A stretch of DNA of 64,000 nucleotides from MWBV01 sp964447315 (lineage in GTDB: Archaea; Nanobdellota; Nanobdellia; Pacearchaeales; GW2011-AR1): the NCBI GenBank assembly GCA_964447315.1, contig CAYURQ010000001.1, forward strand, positions 1-64,000. The letters are read 5' to 3'. How positions within the stretch are numbered: the first letter of the stretch is position 1; each line of letters starts with the position of its first letter. Below are positions 31,333-41,247 of this stretch, one piece after another. Made by a program: the position numbers and the translations under genes. The notes under the pieces were generated by a model. That model worked only from the letters and a program-made list of their open reading frames with translations. It was not told the origin of the DNA and searched no databases.

Positions 31333-34300
31333 ATGAACAAGCCAATAAGAAAAAGAATAAAGAGTTTGAATTTTAGCTTACTTAGCCCTGAGCAAGTTAA
31401 GAAATTAAGCTCAGCAAAAATAGTTACTCCTGAACTTTATGATATTGATGGTTATCCAGTTGATGGAGGGTTAATGGATTTAAGGTTAGGCGCTGTAGAC
31501 CCTGGTGTTAGATGTAGAACTTGTGGTGGAAGAATTAAGGAATGTTTAGGACATCCAGGAAGTATTGACATGGCAAGAGCTGTTATTCACTTGAAATATA
31601 TTCCTTTAATTGAAATGTGCTTAAGATGTTTTTGCCAAGATTGTGGAAAATTAATGCTATCTGAGAAAGATATGGAAAAATATAGTGCAAGTCAAAGAGC
31701 TAAGAAAGCAAAAGACTCAAAGAAATGTCCTCATTGTCAAGCTTCTCAGGAAAAAATGAAGTTAGATAAACCAACAAGTTTTTATAAAGGTAAAACAAGA
31801 ATTTTTCCAACTGAAATTAGAGAGATGCTTGTTAATATTCCTAATGAAGAATTAGAAAAAGTTGGAGTTAATTGTAAAACTTCAAGACCTGAGTGGGCTG
31901 TCATTACTTCATTATTAGTTCCGCCTGTAACAGTTAGGCCTAGTATTATCTTGGAAACAGGAGAACGTTCAGAGGATGATTTAACACATAAACTTTCAGA
32001 TATTATTAGAGCTAATCAAAGACTTTGGGAAAATTTAAATGCTGGTGCTCCAGAAGTTATTATTGAGGATTTGTGGGATTTACTGCAATTTCATGTAACA
32101 ACTTTCTTTGATAATACAGTTACTAGAATTCCACCTGCTAGGCACAGAAGTGGACAACCACTTAAGACTATAACTGAAAGAATTAAAGGTAAAGAAGGAA
32201 GAATTAGAAAAAATATTGCTGGTAAGAGAGTAAATTATTCTGGTAGAACAGTTATTTCTCCTGATCCATTTATTGGAATTAATGAAGTTGGAGTTCCTTA
32301 TGAAATTGCAAAAGTAGTTACAGTTGCTGAAACAGTTAATGATTTAAACATCAAAAAATTAAAAAAATTGATTCAAAAAGGTAGTGAATATCCTGGTTCT
32401 AGTTATGTTATTAGACCAGATGGAAAAAGAAAGAAAGTTACTGAAGAACTTAAAGAAGAGATAATTTCTGAATTGGCTCCGGGGTATAAAGTTGAAAGAC
32501 ATTTACAAGAAGGAGATGTTGTTTTATTTAATAGGCACCCAAGCCTTCATAGAGGAAGTTTAATGGCTCATTTTGTTAGAGTTTTACCTGGTAGAACTTT
32601 CCGTATGCATCCTTCTGCTGCTGCACCATATAATGCTGATTACGATGGAGATGAAATGAATATTCATAGCCCTCAAAATGAAGAAGCACGTGCAGAAGCT
32701 AAAATTTTACTTGATGTTAAAAAAAATTTAATGTCCCCAAAAAATAATACTAACTTGGTTGGAAGTATTAAAGATTCTAACACTGGAAATTATTTATTAG
32801 GACTAGATGAATTTACTTCAGATGAAGCAAATCAATTATTTTATTATTCTGGAATTGATGCTTATGCATCAAAGAAACATATAACAGGATTTGAACTATT
32901 TTCAGAAATTTTTCCAAAAAGTGTTAATTTCAAGAATGATTCAATCACAATAAAAGATGGGGTTGTTGAAAAAGGTGTTATTGATAAAACTACTTTTGGA
33001 GATGAAGATGGTGATTTAGTTAAGGTTTTAGATAATACTCTTGGTAGAGATGAAACTTTCAAAATTTTAAAGAATGCTTTTGATTTAGGAAAGAATCATA
33101 TTACTAATAGAGGAATTACAATTTCAGTTAATGATTTGGATTTAAGAAAAGATGTTATTGAAATGGGTGAAGAGATAATTAAGAAATCAGAAAAGAAAAC
33201 TCAAGATTTAATTAATTCTTATAATGATGGAACTTTAGAAATTATTCCTGGTAAAACATTAGAGGAGTCTAGAGAGCTGAAAATTGTTCAGACATTGAAT
33301 GAAGTAAGAACGAAGATTGGTGAAATTGTTAGGAGAGAATATCCTAAAACTAATCCTGTAAATCATATGATTAGATCAGGTGGTGGAGGTAATATACTTA
33401 ATGTAACTCAGATGGCTTCATGTGTTGGACAGCAAGCATTCATGGGGGGAAGAATCAATATTGGGTATAATGGAAGAACTTTATCATTATTCAAACCAGG
33501 AGATTTAAGTCCTGAAGCTCATGGATTTATTAAAAGTTCTTTTATTAAAGGATTAAGACCAGATGAATTCTTTTTCCAGGCTGTTACTGGAAGAGACTCA
33601 CTTATGGATACTGGTTTAAGAACTCCAAAATCAGGCTATTTATATAGGAGATTAGCAAATGCTCTTCAAGATTTAAGAGTGGAATATGACGGAACAATTA
33701 GAGACAGCAATAATAATATTATTGAATTCTTATTTGGAGATGATGGAATAGATGTTTCAAAAATGCATACTAAAGGAAAACTTGACAGTGGAGAAGCAAT
33801 TGGAATTGTTACTGCTCAGAGTTTTGGTGAAAGTTCGACACAGATGGTTCTTAATACATTCCATATGGCTGGTGTAGCTGAAATGCAGGTTACTTCTGGT
33901 TTACCAAGATTAATTGAAATTTTTGATGCTAGAAAAACACCTTCTTCACCAAAAATGGAAATTTTCTTAAATAAAGAATATAATGATGAGAAAAATGCAA
34001 GAATATTTGCTGAAAAAATAAAAGAAATTACCCTTAAAGAAATTGCTTCTGAGATTAATTTAGATTTTGGAAATAAAAAAATTGAGATTGTTATTGATAA
34101 ACAAGGATTAAGACAAACACATTCAAGTGTTAAAACAATTGTTGATAGATTAAAGGATTTACACTTTAAAGCTAAGGATAAAGGGGATTTAATACAATTA
34201 GATGCAGGGGATATGAATTTCAGAGAAATTTATAAACTTAAAGAAAAACTTAAAGGCACTTTAATTTCAGGAATTAAAGGAGTAAAGCAAATATTAGTTG

Positions 34301-34824
34301 TAAAAAGAGATAGAGATTATGTTATTGTGACTCTTGGAACAAATTTAAAAGAAATTATTCAAATGAAAGAAGTTAATCCTAATAAGTTGATTTCAAATGA
34401 TTTTTATGAAGTGGCAGATATTTTTGGTATTGAAGCTGCTCATTCTTTGATTATCAAAGAAATTTTAGAAGTTCTTAAATCCCAGGGTATTGATATTGAT
34501 ATGAGACACTTAAAGCTTGTTGCAGATGCAATGACAAATACTGGAGAAGTTAAAGGAGTTACTAGAATGGGAATTATTGCACAAAAATCTTCAATCCTTG
34601 CAAGAGCAACATTTGAAACACCTGTTAAACAATTTGTTAATGCATCAATTAAAGGAAATAAAGATGAATTATCAAGTGTTATTGAAAATATAATTCTTAA
34701 TCAACCAGTTCCAGTTGGAACAGGATTACCAGGACTTTTAGTTAAGGTAACAGGGCCTTTAGTTAAAGATGAAAAAAACAAGAAAAAAGCTGATTCCAAG
34801 ATTGTAGATATTGTTAATAATTAA
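31333..34824 (+). CDS. rpoA: RNA polymerase subunit A, A' and A'' in one chain
   Basis: The 1163-residue protein holds both parts of the largest subunit, which most archaea encode as rpoA1 and rpoA2. The A' part has zinc sites (CRTCGGRIKECLGHPG, CPHCQAS) and the catalytic NADYDGDEMNIHSP. The A'' part begins near residue 815 with SGEAIGIVTAQSFGESSTQM, followed by GVAEMQVTSGLPRLIEIFDA and the end VPVGTGLPGLLVKV. No stop or restart lies between them, and no intein motif is seen. It completes the rpoH-rpoB-rpoA operon. Confidence 0.93.
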   Translation: MNKPIRKRIKSLNFSLLSPEQVKKLSSAKIVTPELYDIDGYPVDGGLMDLRLGAVDPGVRCRTCGGRIKECLGHPGSIDMARAVIHLKYIPLIEMCLRCFCQDCGKLMLSEKDMEKYSASQRAKKAKDSKKCPHCQASQEKMKLDKPTSFYKGKTRIFPTEIREMLVNIPNEELEKVGVNCKTSRPEWAVITSLLVPPVTVRPSIILETGERSEDDLTHKLSDIIRANQRLWENLNAGAPEVIIEDLWDLLQFHVTTFFDNTVTRIPPARHRSGQPLKTITERIKGKEGRIRKNIAGKRVNYSGRTVISPDPFIGINEVGVPYEIAKVVTVAETVNDLNIKKLKKLIQKGSEYPGSSYVIRPDGKRKKVTEELKEEIISELAPGYKVERHLQEGDVVLFNRHPSLHRGSLMAHFVRVLPGRTFRMHPSAAAPYNADYDGDEMNIHSPQNEEARAEAKILLDVKKNLMSPKNNTNLVGSIKDSNTGNYLLGLDEFTSDEANQLFYYSGIDAYASKKHITGFELFSEIFPKSVNFKNDSITIKDGVVEKGVIDKTTFGDEDGDLVKVLDNTLGRDETFKILKNAFDLGKNHITNRGITISVNDLDLRKDVIEMGEEIIKKSEKKTQDLINSYNDGTLEIIPGKTLEESRELKIVQTLNEVRTKIGEIVRREYPKTNPVNHMIRSGGGGNILNVTQMASCVGQQAFMGGRINIGYNGRTLSLFKPGDLSPEAHGFIKSSFIKGLRPDEFFFQAVTGRDSLMDTGLRTPKSGYLYRRLANALQDLRVEYDGTIRDSNNNIIEFLFGDDGIDVSKMHTKGKLDSGEAIGIVTAQSFGESSTQMVLNTFHMAGVAEMQVTSGLPRLIEIFDARKTPSSPKMEIFLNKEYNDEKNARIFAEKIKEITLKEIASEINLDFGNKKIEIVIDKQGLRQTHSSVKTIVDRLKDLHFKAKDKGDLIQLDAGDMNFREIYKLKEKLKGTLISGIKGVKQILVVKRDRDYVIVTLGTNLKEIIQMKEVNPNKLISNDFYEVADIFGIEAAHSLIIKEILEVLKSQGIDIDMRHLKLVADAMTNTGEVKGVTRMGIIAQKSSILARATFETPVKQFVNASIKGNKDELSSVIENIILNQPVPVGTGLPGLLVKVTGPLVKDEKNKKKADSKIVDIVNN

Positions 34825-34938
34825 TTAAATTCTTTAAATAAAATTTTCAATAAAAGTAGTAAATCCAAGCAAGAGAAATTTACCGTCGATAAAACTTAAA
34901 ATTAAATAATGTAAAGGTTTAAAAACTAAATCCTTCTA

Positions 34939-35370
34939 ATGCTTTTATCTAAAATGGTTAATACAATTGACATGCAAGATTTGAGATACTTGAATTTATT
35001 TTCTAAAGTTACTAGAATTAGTACTAAATATTGTTTTATGTATAATAATGTTGTAGTTTTTGCTGTTCCTAAAGCACTTATTTCAAAAGCACTTGGAAAA
35101 GATGTTATTAACTTGAAAAAAATTAGTAATGTTCTTAAAAAAAGAGTTAAGGTTGTTGCAATTCCAGAAGGAATTAAAGACGCAAGAAAATTAATTGAAG
35201 CAATTGTTAGTCCAGTTACTTTTAAGGATTTGGAAATAACTGAAAATGAAATAATTCTTAATGCAGGGCCTCAAAACAAAGCTGCTTTAATTGGTAGAAA
35301 TAAAAGACGTTTAATGGAAATGCAAGAAATTGTAAAAGATTTTTTTCATAAAGAATTTAGGATTGTTTGA
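34939..35370 (+). CDS. nusA: NusA-like transcription factor (KH domain)
   Basis: The 143-residue protein is the short archaeal NusA-like protein with two KH domains: TIDMQDLRYLNLFSKVTRIS, VVFAVPKALISKALGKDVIN and GRNKRRLMEMQEIVKDFF. It probably binds RNA behind the polymerase. Start is ATG 34939; an ATG at 34954 is also possible. In many archaea L30e lies between rpoA and nusA; here there is none. Confidence 0.85.
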   Translation: MLLSKMVNTIDMQDLRYLNLFSKVTRISTKYCFMYNNVVVFAVPKALISKALGKDVINLKKISNVLKKRVKVVAIPEGIKDARKLIEAIVSPVTFKDLEITENEIILNAGPQNKAALIGRNKRRLMEMQEIVKDFFHKEFRIV

Positions 35371-35432
35371 ATTTTTTAATATATATTTTTTAAATTAATT
35401 ATATTTATAAAAGATTGATTGGTTTATTTTTT

Positions 35433-36005
35433 ATGGATAAAGAAGATTTACATATATATGAATTATTTGATGGGGAGCATTTATATTATAGCAGTCATAC
35501 TTTAGAAATGTTGCATTCTAATGAGGATTATTTAAAATCTTATTATTCCAAAAATATTAAAAATGTTAATTTCAATGACATAAAAAAGATTCAAAATCAT
35601 TTAGATGAATATACTCTTAATCCTTATTTAATGTTGACTGGCTTTGAAAGTTTCACTCAAGAAAATGAAATTTTTGAGAAACTACTTGACATTATTCCTT
35701 TATTCTGGCAAGAGGATTATCATATAAAGGATAAAAAAATATGGCGTTCTTCTGGGGAGACTCCCCTTGATAATTATATAAAAAGATTGGAAAATCCAGG
35801 AAGAGATATGAAATTTCTTGAGAGAATGTTAAATATGGTTACTTCAAATAATAACCTAGGAAGATTTAGAGATGCAAAAAAAGCAGAAAAATTATTTATG
35901 CAATATTCTGATGAGGAATCAATTCCATTACTTATGGAAAAATTAAAACTTCATTCTAGTTTGTATAATAAATTTGGAAATTCCAGAGAAAGCATAGAAG
36001 ATTAA
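35433..36005 (+). CDS. hypothetical protein in the str/rpo block
   Basis: The start is ATG 35433 (MDKEDLHIYELFDGEHLYY); the earlier TTG is less likely. The 190-residue acidic helical protein has no membrane segment and no recognised motif. It sits between nusA and rps12, a place where conserved archaeal operons have no such gene. Confidence 0.55.
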   Translation: MDKEDLHIYELFDGEHLYYSSHTLEMLHSNEDYLKSYYSKNIKNVNFNDIKKIQNHLDEYTLNPYLMLTGFESFTQENEIFEKLLDIIPLFWQEDYHIKDKKIWRSSGETPLDNYIKRLENPGRDMKFLERMLNMVTSNNNLGRFRDAKKAEKLFMQYSDEESIPLLMEKLKLHSSLYNKFGNSRESIED

Positions 36006-36112
36006 TAATCTTTAAAAGACGTAGGATTTTCTATTGACAGCAAGCTTTAAAAACTAATTTTATTAAGGATAGTTGTTATAATCGTTGTATTATATTATAT
36101 ATTTCAAATAAA

Positions 36113-36535
36113 ATGGGATTAAAAAGCGCATCAAAAAAGCAAAAGGACAGGAAAAAGTTTAGGTGGAACTCTCGGGATTATAAAGTTAGAGTTCTTGATT
36201 TATATGCTAAGTCAGACCCTTTAGCAGGAGCTAATCAAGCAAAAGGGATTGTTTTATCTAAAGTTCAAAGAGAAGCAAAGCAGCCAAACTCAGCTATGAG
36301 GAAATGTTGCAAGGTTCAGTTAACAAAAAATGGAAGACAAGTAACTGCTTTTATTCCGGGTAATTTAGCTCAAAAATTTATTGATGAGCACGATGAAGTT
36401 ATGATTGAAAGAATTGGTGGCAAGCAAGGAAGAAGTAAGGGAGATATTCCTGGTGTTAGATTTCAAGTGATTAAAGTGAATGATCAACCATTAGCTAGAT
36501 TAGTTAAGGGTAAGATTGAGAAGGGTAGAAGATAA
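36113..36535 (+). CDS. rps12: ribosomal protein uS12
   Basis: The 140-residue protein is archaeal S12, with KKFRWNSRDYKVRVLDLYAK, the conserved KQPNSAMRKCCKVQLTKNGR and GDIPGVRFQVIKV. S12 lines the decoding centre. It begins the rps12-(unknown)-rps7 unit, with only 3 bases to the next gene. Confidence 0.95.
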   Translation: MGLKSASKKQKDRKKFRWNSRDYKVRVLDLYAKSDPLAGANQAKGIVLSKVQREAKQPNSAMRKCCKVQLTKNGRQVTAFIPGNLAQKFIDEHDEVMIERIGGKQGRSKGDIPGVRFQVIKVNDQPLARLVKGKIEKGRR

Positions 36536-36538
36536 AAA

Positions 36539-36805
36539 ATGGAAATTAACAAAAAAAACAACAAAATAATAATTAACTTAACTAAAAAAGATTATGATGA
36601 AAAAGTTTCGGGTTTTTTAGAAAAAAAATATTCTGAAAATATAGTTACTCAAAGAGGAAAGTATGCATTTATAGCATCTAATGAAAATAGTCAAGTAAAT
36701 GTTGTTCCCTATCCTTTTGAAACTCCTAATAATCCAGAAACAGTTATGTTAGTTATTCCAGAAGGAAAAGGAAAATTAAAAAAAGAATTAGAGAGGTTAT
36801 TATAA
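36539..36805 (+). CDS. hypothetical protein between rps12 and rps7
   Basis: The 88-residue basic protein (MEINKKNNKIIINLTKKDYD...YPFETPNNPETVMLVIPEGK) lies in the ribosomal operon with 3 bases on one side and 1 base on the other. It is therefore cotranslated with S12 and S7. I do not recognise its family. The tight spacing suggests a translation-related role, which is inference. Confidence 0.65.
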   Translation: MEINKKNNKIIINLTKKDYDEKVSGFLEKKYSENIVTQRGKYAFIASNENSQVNVVPYPFETPNNPETVMLVIPEGKGKLKKELERLL

Positions 36806-36806
36806 A

Positions 36807-37433
36807 ATGTCAGAACAAATACAAAAACAATCAAATATACTAAATTTTAAAATTTTTGACAAATATGATTTATCAGAGGTTAAAGTAACTGATCCTGGTT
36901 TAAAGTCAGCGATAAATCTTGAACCAAAATTAATTTTAAAATCTCAAGGAAGAAATGTTGTTAAACATGGACAAGCAAAAGTTAATGTTGTTGAAAGATT
37001 AATGAACAAGTTATCTGTTGCAGGACACAGAAACAAAAAACATAGAATTGAGAAAGGTGATTCTACTGGAAAATATTCTAAAAATATGAAAATTGTTTTA
37101 GAAGCACTTGAATTAGTTGAAAAAAGAACTCATAAAAATCCAGTCCAGGTTTTAGTGAATGCAATTGAAAATGCTGCTCCAAGAGATGAAACAACTGTAA
37201 TTGAATACGGAGGAGCAAGGTATCCTCAAGCGGTTGATGTTGCCCCTTTAAGAAGAGTAAATTTATCATTAAAACATCTTGTTCATGGTGCAAGTGATAA
37301 AGCTTTCAAAAAGAAAAAGAAACTTTCACAAGCTCTTGGAGAAGAAATAATTATGGCTGCTGATAATAACGGAGATGGCATGTCAATTCGTAAGAAAAAA
37401 GAATCAGAAGCTCAAGCTGATTCTGCACGATAA
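36807..37433 (+). CDS. rps7: ribosomal protein uS7
   Basis: The 208-residue protein is archaeal S7: VVERLMNKLSVAGHRNKKHR, NPVQVLVNAIENAAPRDETT and YPQAVDVAPLRRVNLSLKHL. It nucleates assembly of the small-subunit head. The C-terminus is a basic extension with KKKKKLSQALGEEIIMAADN. Confidence 0.95.
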   Translation: MSEQIQKQSNILNFKIFDKYDLSEVKVTDPGLKSAINLEPKLILKSQGRNVVKHGQAKVNVVERLMNKLSVAGHRNKKHRIEKGDSTGKYSKNMKIVLEALELVEKRTHKNPVQVLVNAIENAAPRDETTVIEYGGARYPQAVDVAPLRRVNLSLKHLVHGASDKAFKKKKKLSQALGEEIIMAADNNGDGMSIRKKKESEAQADSAR

Positions 37434-37448
37434 AGATATTTCATAATC

Positions 37449-37709
37449 ATGATTTTAGATAATCTTACTATAGAAGAAATTAATTTTTTAGGAAAAATTA
37501 ATCAAGAATTTAAAAATAAGAATCTAAATGGAAATGTTTACTTAATTAATGAAAAGATTAATGGAAAAATAAAAATACTTAATTTTATTGTTAATATGGT
37601 AAGTCATAAAGATATTATTTTAAATCTCAAAAAAGATGTAGAAAAATTTATTCCTTGTGTTTATGTTTCTAATATATCAAAATATCATGCTTATTGCAAA
37701 ATTTATTGA
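37449..37709 (+). CDS. hypothetical protein between rps7 and EF-2
   Basis: The 86-residue protein begins MILDNLTIEEINFLGKINQE and has a helical first half and a more hydrophobic second half (IKILNFIVNMVSHKDIILNL). No motif is recognised. It stands 15 bases after rps7 on the same strand. Confidence 0.5.
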   Translation: MILDNLTIEEINFLGKINQEFKNKNLNGNVYLINEKINGKIKILNFIVNMVSHKDIILNLKKDVEKFIPCVYVSNISKYHAYCKIY

Positions 37710-37748
37710 TAGATAACTTTTTAAACTAATTTTTGTAAATGTATTGTT

Positions 37749-39908
37749 ATGGCTGAAAAAGTTGATTTTGTGAAATTAATGAAAAATCAAAATAGGATTA
37801 GAAATATAGCTATTGCTGCTCATATTGACCATGGTAAAACTACTTTCTCTGATAATTTGCTTGCTGGTGCTGGAATGCTTTCAGAAGAAACAGCTGGAAA
37901 GCAAAGAGCTTTAGATTTTCACGAAGATGAAGCTTCAAGAGGCATTACTATTGATAGTGCAAGTGTTTCAATGTTGCATAATGTTGGAGGTCAGGAATAT
38001 TTAATTAATTTAATTGACACTCCAGGACATGTTGATTTTGGAGGAGATGTTACAAGAGCTATGCGTGCTGTTGATGGATGTGTTATTTTAACATGTGCTG
38101 TTGAAGGAGTTATGCCTCAAACAGAAACAGTTGTGAGACAAGCTTTAAAAGAGCTGGTTAAACCAGTTTTATTTATCAATAAAGTTGATAGATTAATCAA
38201 AGAAGTTAAGTTAACTCCAGAAGAAATGCAAAAGAAGTTTATTGGAATTATTGAACATGTTAATAGATTAATAGAGCAAATTGCACCAGAGGGATATAAA
38301 GAAAAATGGAAAGTAGGGGTTGGTGAAGGAACAGTAGCGTTTGGAAGTGCTTTTCATAACTGGGCTTTAAGTTTTGAGTACATGCAAGAAAAAGGAATTT
38401 CATTCAAAGATGTTATTGATGCTTATGAAAATGATAATTATAAGGAATTAGCTAAAAAAGCTCCTTTACATGAAGTTGTTTTAGGAATGTCTATTAAACA
38501 TCACCCAGATCCAAAAACAGCTCAAAAGTATAGAATTCCAAAGATTTGGTACGGGGATTCAGAAAGTGATATTGGAAAGGATTTGGTTAATTGTGATCCA
38601 AGCGGAGAACCTGTATTTGTTCCCACTAAAATTGTTGTTGATAAGCATGCTGGTGAAATTGCAGCAGGTAGATTATTTTCAGGAACAATTAAACAAGGAG
38701 ATGAAGTGATGCTAATTCAGCATGGTACAAAAACAAGGGTTCAGCAAGTTTCTGTTTACAAAGGAGCTCAAAGAATTGTTTTAGATAGTGTTTCAGCTGG
38801 TAATATTGTTGGAATTGTTGGTTTAAGAGATATTGTTGCAGGAGAGACTGTTTCAAAAAATGAAATGGAACCTTTTGAAGCTATAACTCATTTATTTGAC
38901 CCTGTTGTTACTAAATCAATTGAAGCTACAAAAGCAGCTGATTTGCCAAAATTAATTGAAGTTTTAAGACAAGTTGGTAAAGAAGATCCTTCTATTAAAG
39001 TTCAAATTAATGATCAAACAGGTGAAAGTTTAATTTCTGGTATGGGTGAATTACATTTAGAAATTATTGAAAATAGAATTAAAACAGAAAAAGGACTAGA
39101 AGTTAAAACTTCTCCTCCAATTATTGTTTATAGAGAAACAGTTACTAAAGAATCAAATGCTTCAGAAGGAAGAAGCCCTAATAAGCACAATATTTTTTAC
39201 ATGAAAGTTGAACCATTAGAAGATGAATTGTATCATGCTATTCATGAGGGAGTTTTACCTGAAGGACGTGTTAAGAAAAAAAGTCAAGCTGTTATTGATG
39301 GGCTAACAAATATGGATTGGTCAAGTGATGAAATTAGAAATGTTAAAGATATTTACAAAGGCAATATGTTTTTAGATGAAACTCGTGGAGAAGTTCATAT
39401 TGGTGAAGTTATTGAAATGGTTATGGATGCTTTTGAAATGGTTATGGATGAAGGTCCTTTGGCAAGAGAACCATGTATGAAAATGAAAGTTACTCTTGTT
39501 GATATTAGGTTGCATGAAGATGCTATTCATAGAGGTCCTGCTCAAGTTTATCCTGCTGTGAGAGATGCTGTTAAGCAATCAATGGCTAAAGCTGGTCCAG
39601 CTATTTTTGAACCATTACAGGTTCATGTCATTGAATGTCCTGATGAATTTATGGGAACAATCACTAAATTAGTTGGAAGTAAGAGAGGACAAATGCTTGA
39701 TATGGGGCAAGAAGGTTCATTATCACAGATTAAAGCTAAACTTCCAGTAGCTGAAATGATTGGATGGAGTAATGATTTAAGAAGTGCTACTGAAGGACGT
39801 GGGACAAGCTCAATCTTAGAACAGGAATTTGAAAGAGTTCCTCAATCATTACAAGACGGAATTATCCAAAAGATTAGAGATAGAAAAGGTTTAGCTGAAA
39901 ACCAGTAA
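37749..39908 (+). CDS. fusA: translation elongation factor EF-2
   Basis: EF-2 is the GTPase that moves tRNA and mRNA through the ribosome. The 719 residues have the G motifs AAHIDHGKTT, DTPGHVDFGGDV and NKVDRL, and a domain IV with LHEDAIHRGPAQVYPA. His594 in DAIHRG is the diphthamide site; the usual GGGQ after it reads GPAQ here. The modification enzymes Dph2 and Dph6 are encoded in the same window. A small protein gene (39938-40222) follows. Confidence 0.95.
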   Translation: MAEKVDFVKLMKNQNRIRNIAIAAHIDHGKTTFSDNLLAGAGMLSEETAGKQRALDFHEDEASRGITIDSASVSMLHNVGGQEYLINLIDTPGHVDFGGDVTRAMRAVDGCVILTCAVEGVMPQTETVVRQALKELVKPVLFINKVDRLIKEVKLTPEEMQKKFIGIIEHVNRLIEQIAPEGYKEKWKVGVGEGTVAFGSAFHNWALSFEYMQEKGISFKDVIDAYENDNYKELAKKAPLHEVVLGMSIKHHPDPKTAQKYRIPKIWYGDSESDIGKDLVNCDPSGEPVFVPTKIVVDKHAGEIAAGRLFSGTIKQGDEVMLIQHGTKTRVQQVSVYKGAQRIVLDSVSAGNIVGIVGLRDIVAGETVSKNEMEPFEAITHLFDPVVTKSIEATKAADLPKLIEVLRQVGKEDPSIKVQINDQTGESLISGMGELHLEIIENRIKTEKGLEVKTSPPIIVYRETVTKESNASEGRSPNKHNIFYMKVEPLEDELYHAIHEGVLPEGRVKKKSQAVIDGLTNMDWSSDEIRNVKDIYKGNMFLDETRGEVHIGEVIEMVMDAFEMVMDEGPLAREPCMKMKVTLVDIRLHEDAIHRGPAQVYPAVRDAVKQSMAKAGPAIFEPLQVHVIECPDEFMGTITKLVGSKRGQMLDMGQEGSLSQIKAKLPVAEMIGWSNDLRSATEGRGTSSILEQEFERVPQSLQDGIIQKIRDRKGLAENQ

Positions 39909-39937
39909 TTTCAATAAAATTCTAAAAATCAATTAAA

Positions 39938-40222
39938 ATGACTAATGAAAAATATTTAAACCATGTAACTGAAGCAAAATTAGTTGATACTTTGGAACAT
40001 ATTCAAGATCTTGAAGGAATCTTTTTGGATAATGGGAATCCTATTGATGGATTTTTGTTGCTAAAGGAGTATTATGATTATATTGATTCTGGAAAAGAGG
40101 ATTCTCTTTATGTCCACTTTTATGAAAGAATAAACGACATCATAAATTATCTTTCTAGAAAAAAACATCACAGACCAAAATTATTGAGGAATTTCAATGA
40201 ATATTGGAAGAAAAAAGATTAA
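39938..40222 (+). CDS. hypothetical acidic/helical protein
   Basis: The 94-residue protein (MTNEKYLNHVTEAKLVDTLE...) is mostly helical, with many Tyr and Asp, and ends in a basic segment (SRKKHHRPKLLRNFNEYWKK). No motif is recognised. It is the first of four small unknown genes between EF-2 and the uppP gene. Confidence 0.5.
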   Translation: MTNEKYLNHVTEAKLVDTLEHIQDLEGIFLDNGNPIDGFLLLKEYYDYIDSGKEDSLYVHFYERINDIINYLSRKKHHRPKLLRNFNEYWKKKD

Positions 40223-40333
40223 TCAATCTTAGGGTCCCAATCATTATCCTCTAAAGTCTTTCACAAAGGTGGAAAAACCCAATATATAATAAATATTGAT
40301 AATCTTTTTATACATCAGATTTTTTTTCTTGAT

Positions 40334-40597
40334 ATGAATGATGAAAGCAAACTTGAAAAAGCTCTTAAAAAAATTAGTGAAAAAAGGGATTTGCTTTTAG
40401 AAGATTTTTCAAAAAAACGAGCTAGAAAATTAAGAAAAAAACTTCAAAATTATGTTAATGATTTTAATATTCAAATGGATTTAAATGATATAAAAAAATA
40501 TACTTCAGAGATATATAATCTAGAAAAATATATTGCACAAGAGACAACAAAACAACAAGCCATAAAATATTATGACAAAATGAACAATAATTCTTAA
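40334..40597 (+). CDS. hypothetical coiled-coil protein
   Basis: The 87 residues are basic and coiled-coil-like (LEKALKKISEKRDLLLEDFS and ARKLRKKLQNYVNDFN). No other motif is seen. It is 111 bases after the preceding gene and 23 before the next. Confidence 0.45.
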   Translation: MNDESKLEKALKKISEKRDLLLEDFSKKRARKLRKKLQNYVNDFNIQMDLNDIKKYTSEIYNLEKYIAQETTKQQAIKYYDKMNNNS

Positions 40598-40620
40598 AAA
40601 CCCATAAATTATACAATTTC

Positions 40621-40905
40621 ATGAAAAAGGAATATACTTTTAAAGAGTTAGAAGATTTTAATAAATTAGAGAATTATTTAAAAATTTTTCCTATGTTACA
40701 ACAAAATTTTCTTAGAGACCCTAATGTTAAGAATGCAAGCATTTTTTCTAAAATATTAAATGAATATGAAAAAGTAGGTAGTCCTTATTTTAGTGAATTT
40801 GAAAATTCTTGGATTGACAAAATGCATGAAGGTATTAGAGATTATTTCATGGATAAAATAAATACAAAATACTTAGGGATTTTTTGGGATGAAAGTGAAT
40901 TATAA
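40621..40905 (+). CDS. hypothetical helical protein
   Basis: The 94-residue protein (MKKEYTFKELEDFNKLENYL...) is helical, ends in GIFWDESEL and has no recognised motif. It is on the same strand as its neighbours in the EF-2 to uppP gap. Confidence 0.45.
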   Translation: MKKEYTFKELEDFNKLENYLKIFPMLQQNFLRDPNVKNASIFSKILNEYEKVGSPYFSEFENSWIDKMHEGIRDYFMDKINTKYLGIFWDESEL

Positions 40906-40940
40906 ATAAATTTTAAATACTTTAATAATAATATATTTTA

Positions 40941-41234
40941 ATGGAAGATTATAAAGAATCTAACTTGAGGAAAGAAGTTATTAATTCTAAAAAAGCTTCT
41001 AAATTATCTGAAACAATTCATAAAAATATGCCTTCTGAAATTCGTGCTGAAGAAGCTATTAGACATTATAAAAGATATAAAAAAGCTACAAATAAATACA
41101 TTAACAAAAAAATAAGATATTTGAGAAGATGTATAGCAGCAAAATATTTGCCTTGGACTGATTTATATCAAACAAGACACCCTAAACATCCAACTCCAAA
41201 AATTGAAAATGACTTAGAGTCTAAATTAGATTAA
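40941..41234 (+). CDS. hypothetical basic protein
   Basis: The 97-residue protein is strongly basic in the middle (RHYKRYKKATNKYINKKIRY) and ends in a Pro-rich RHPKHPTPKIENDLE. It could bind nucleic acid, but no known fold is recognised. It is convergent with uppP, 13 bases away. Confidence 0.45.
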   Translation: MEDYKESNLRKEVINSKKASKLSETIHKNMPSEIRAEEAIRHYKRYKKATNKYINKKIRYLRRCIAAKYLPWTDLYQTRHPKHPTPKIENDLESKLD

Positions 41235-41247
41235 TTTTTTTTAATCA

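Noticed and set aside
28071..34824. Inteins in rpoB or rpoA
   Set aside because: Lengths are normal for the families and no intein splice motifs or endonuclease blocks are visible.
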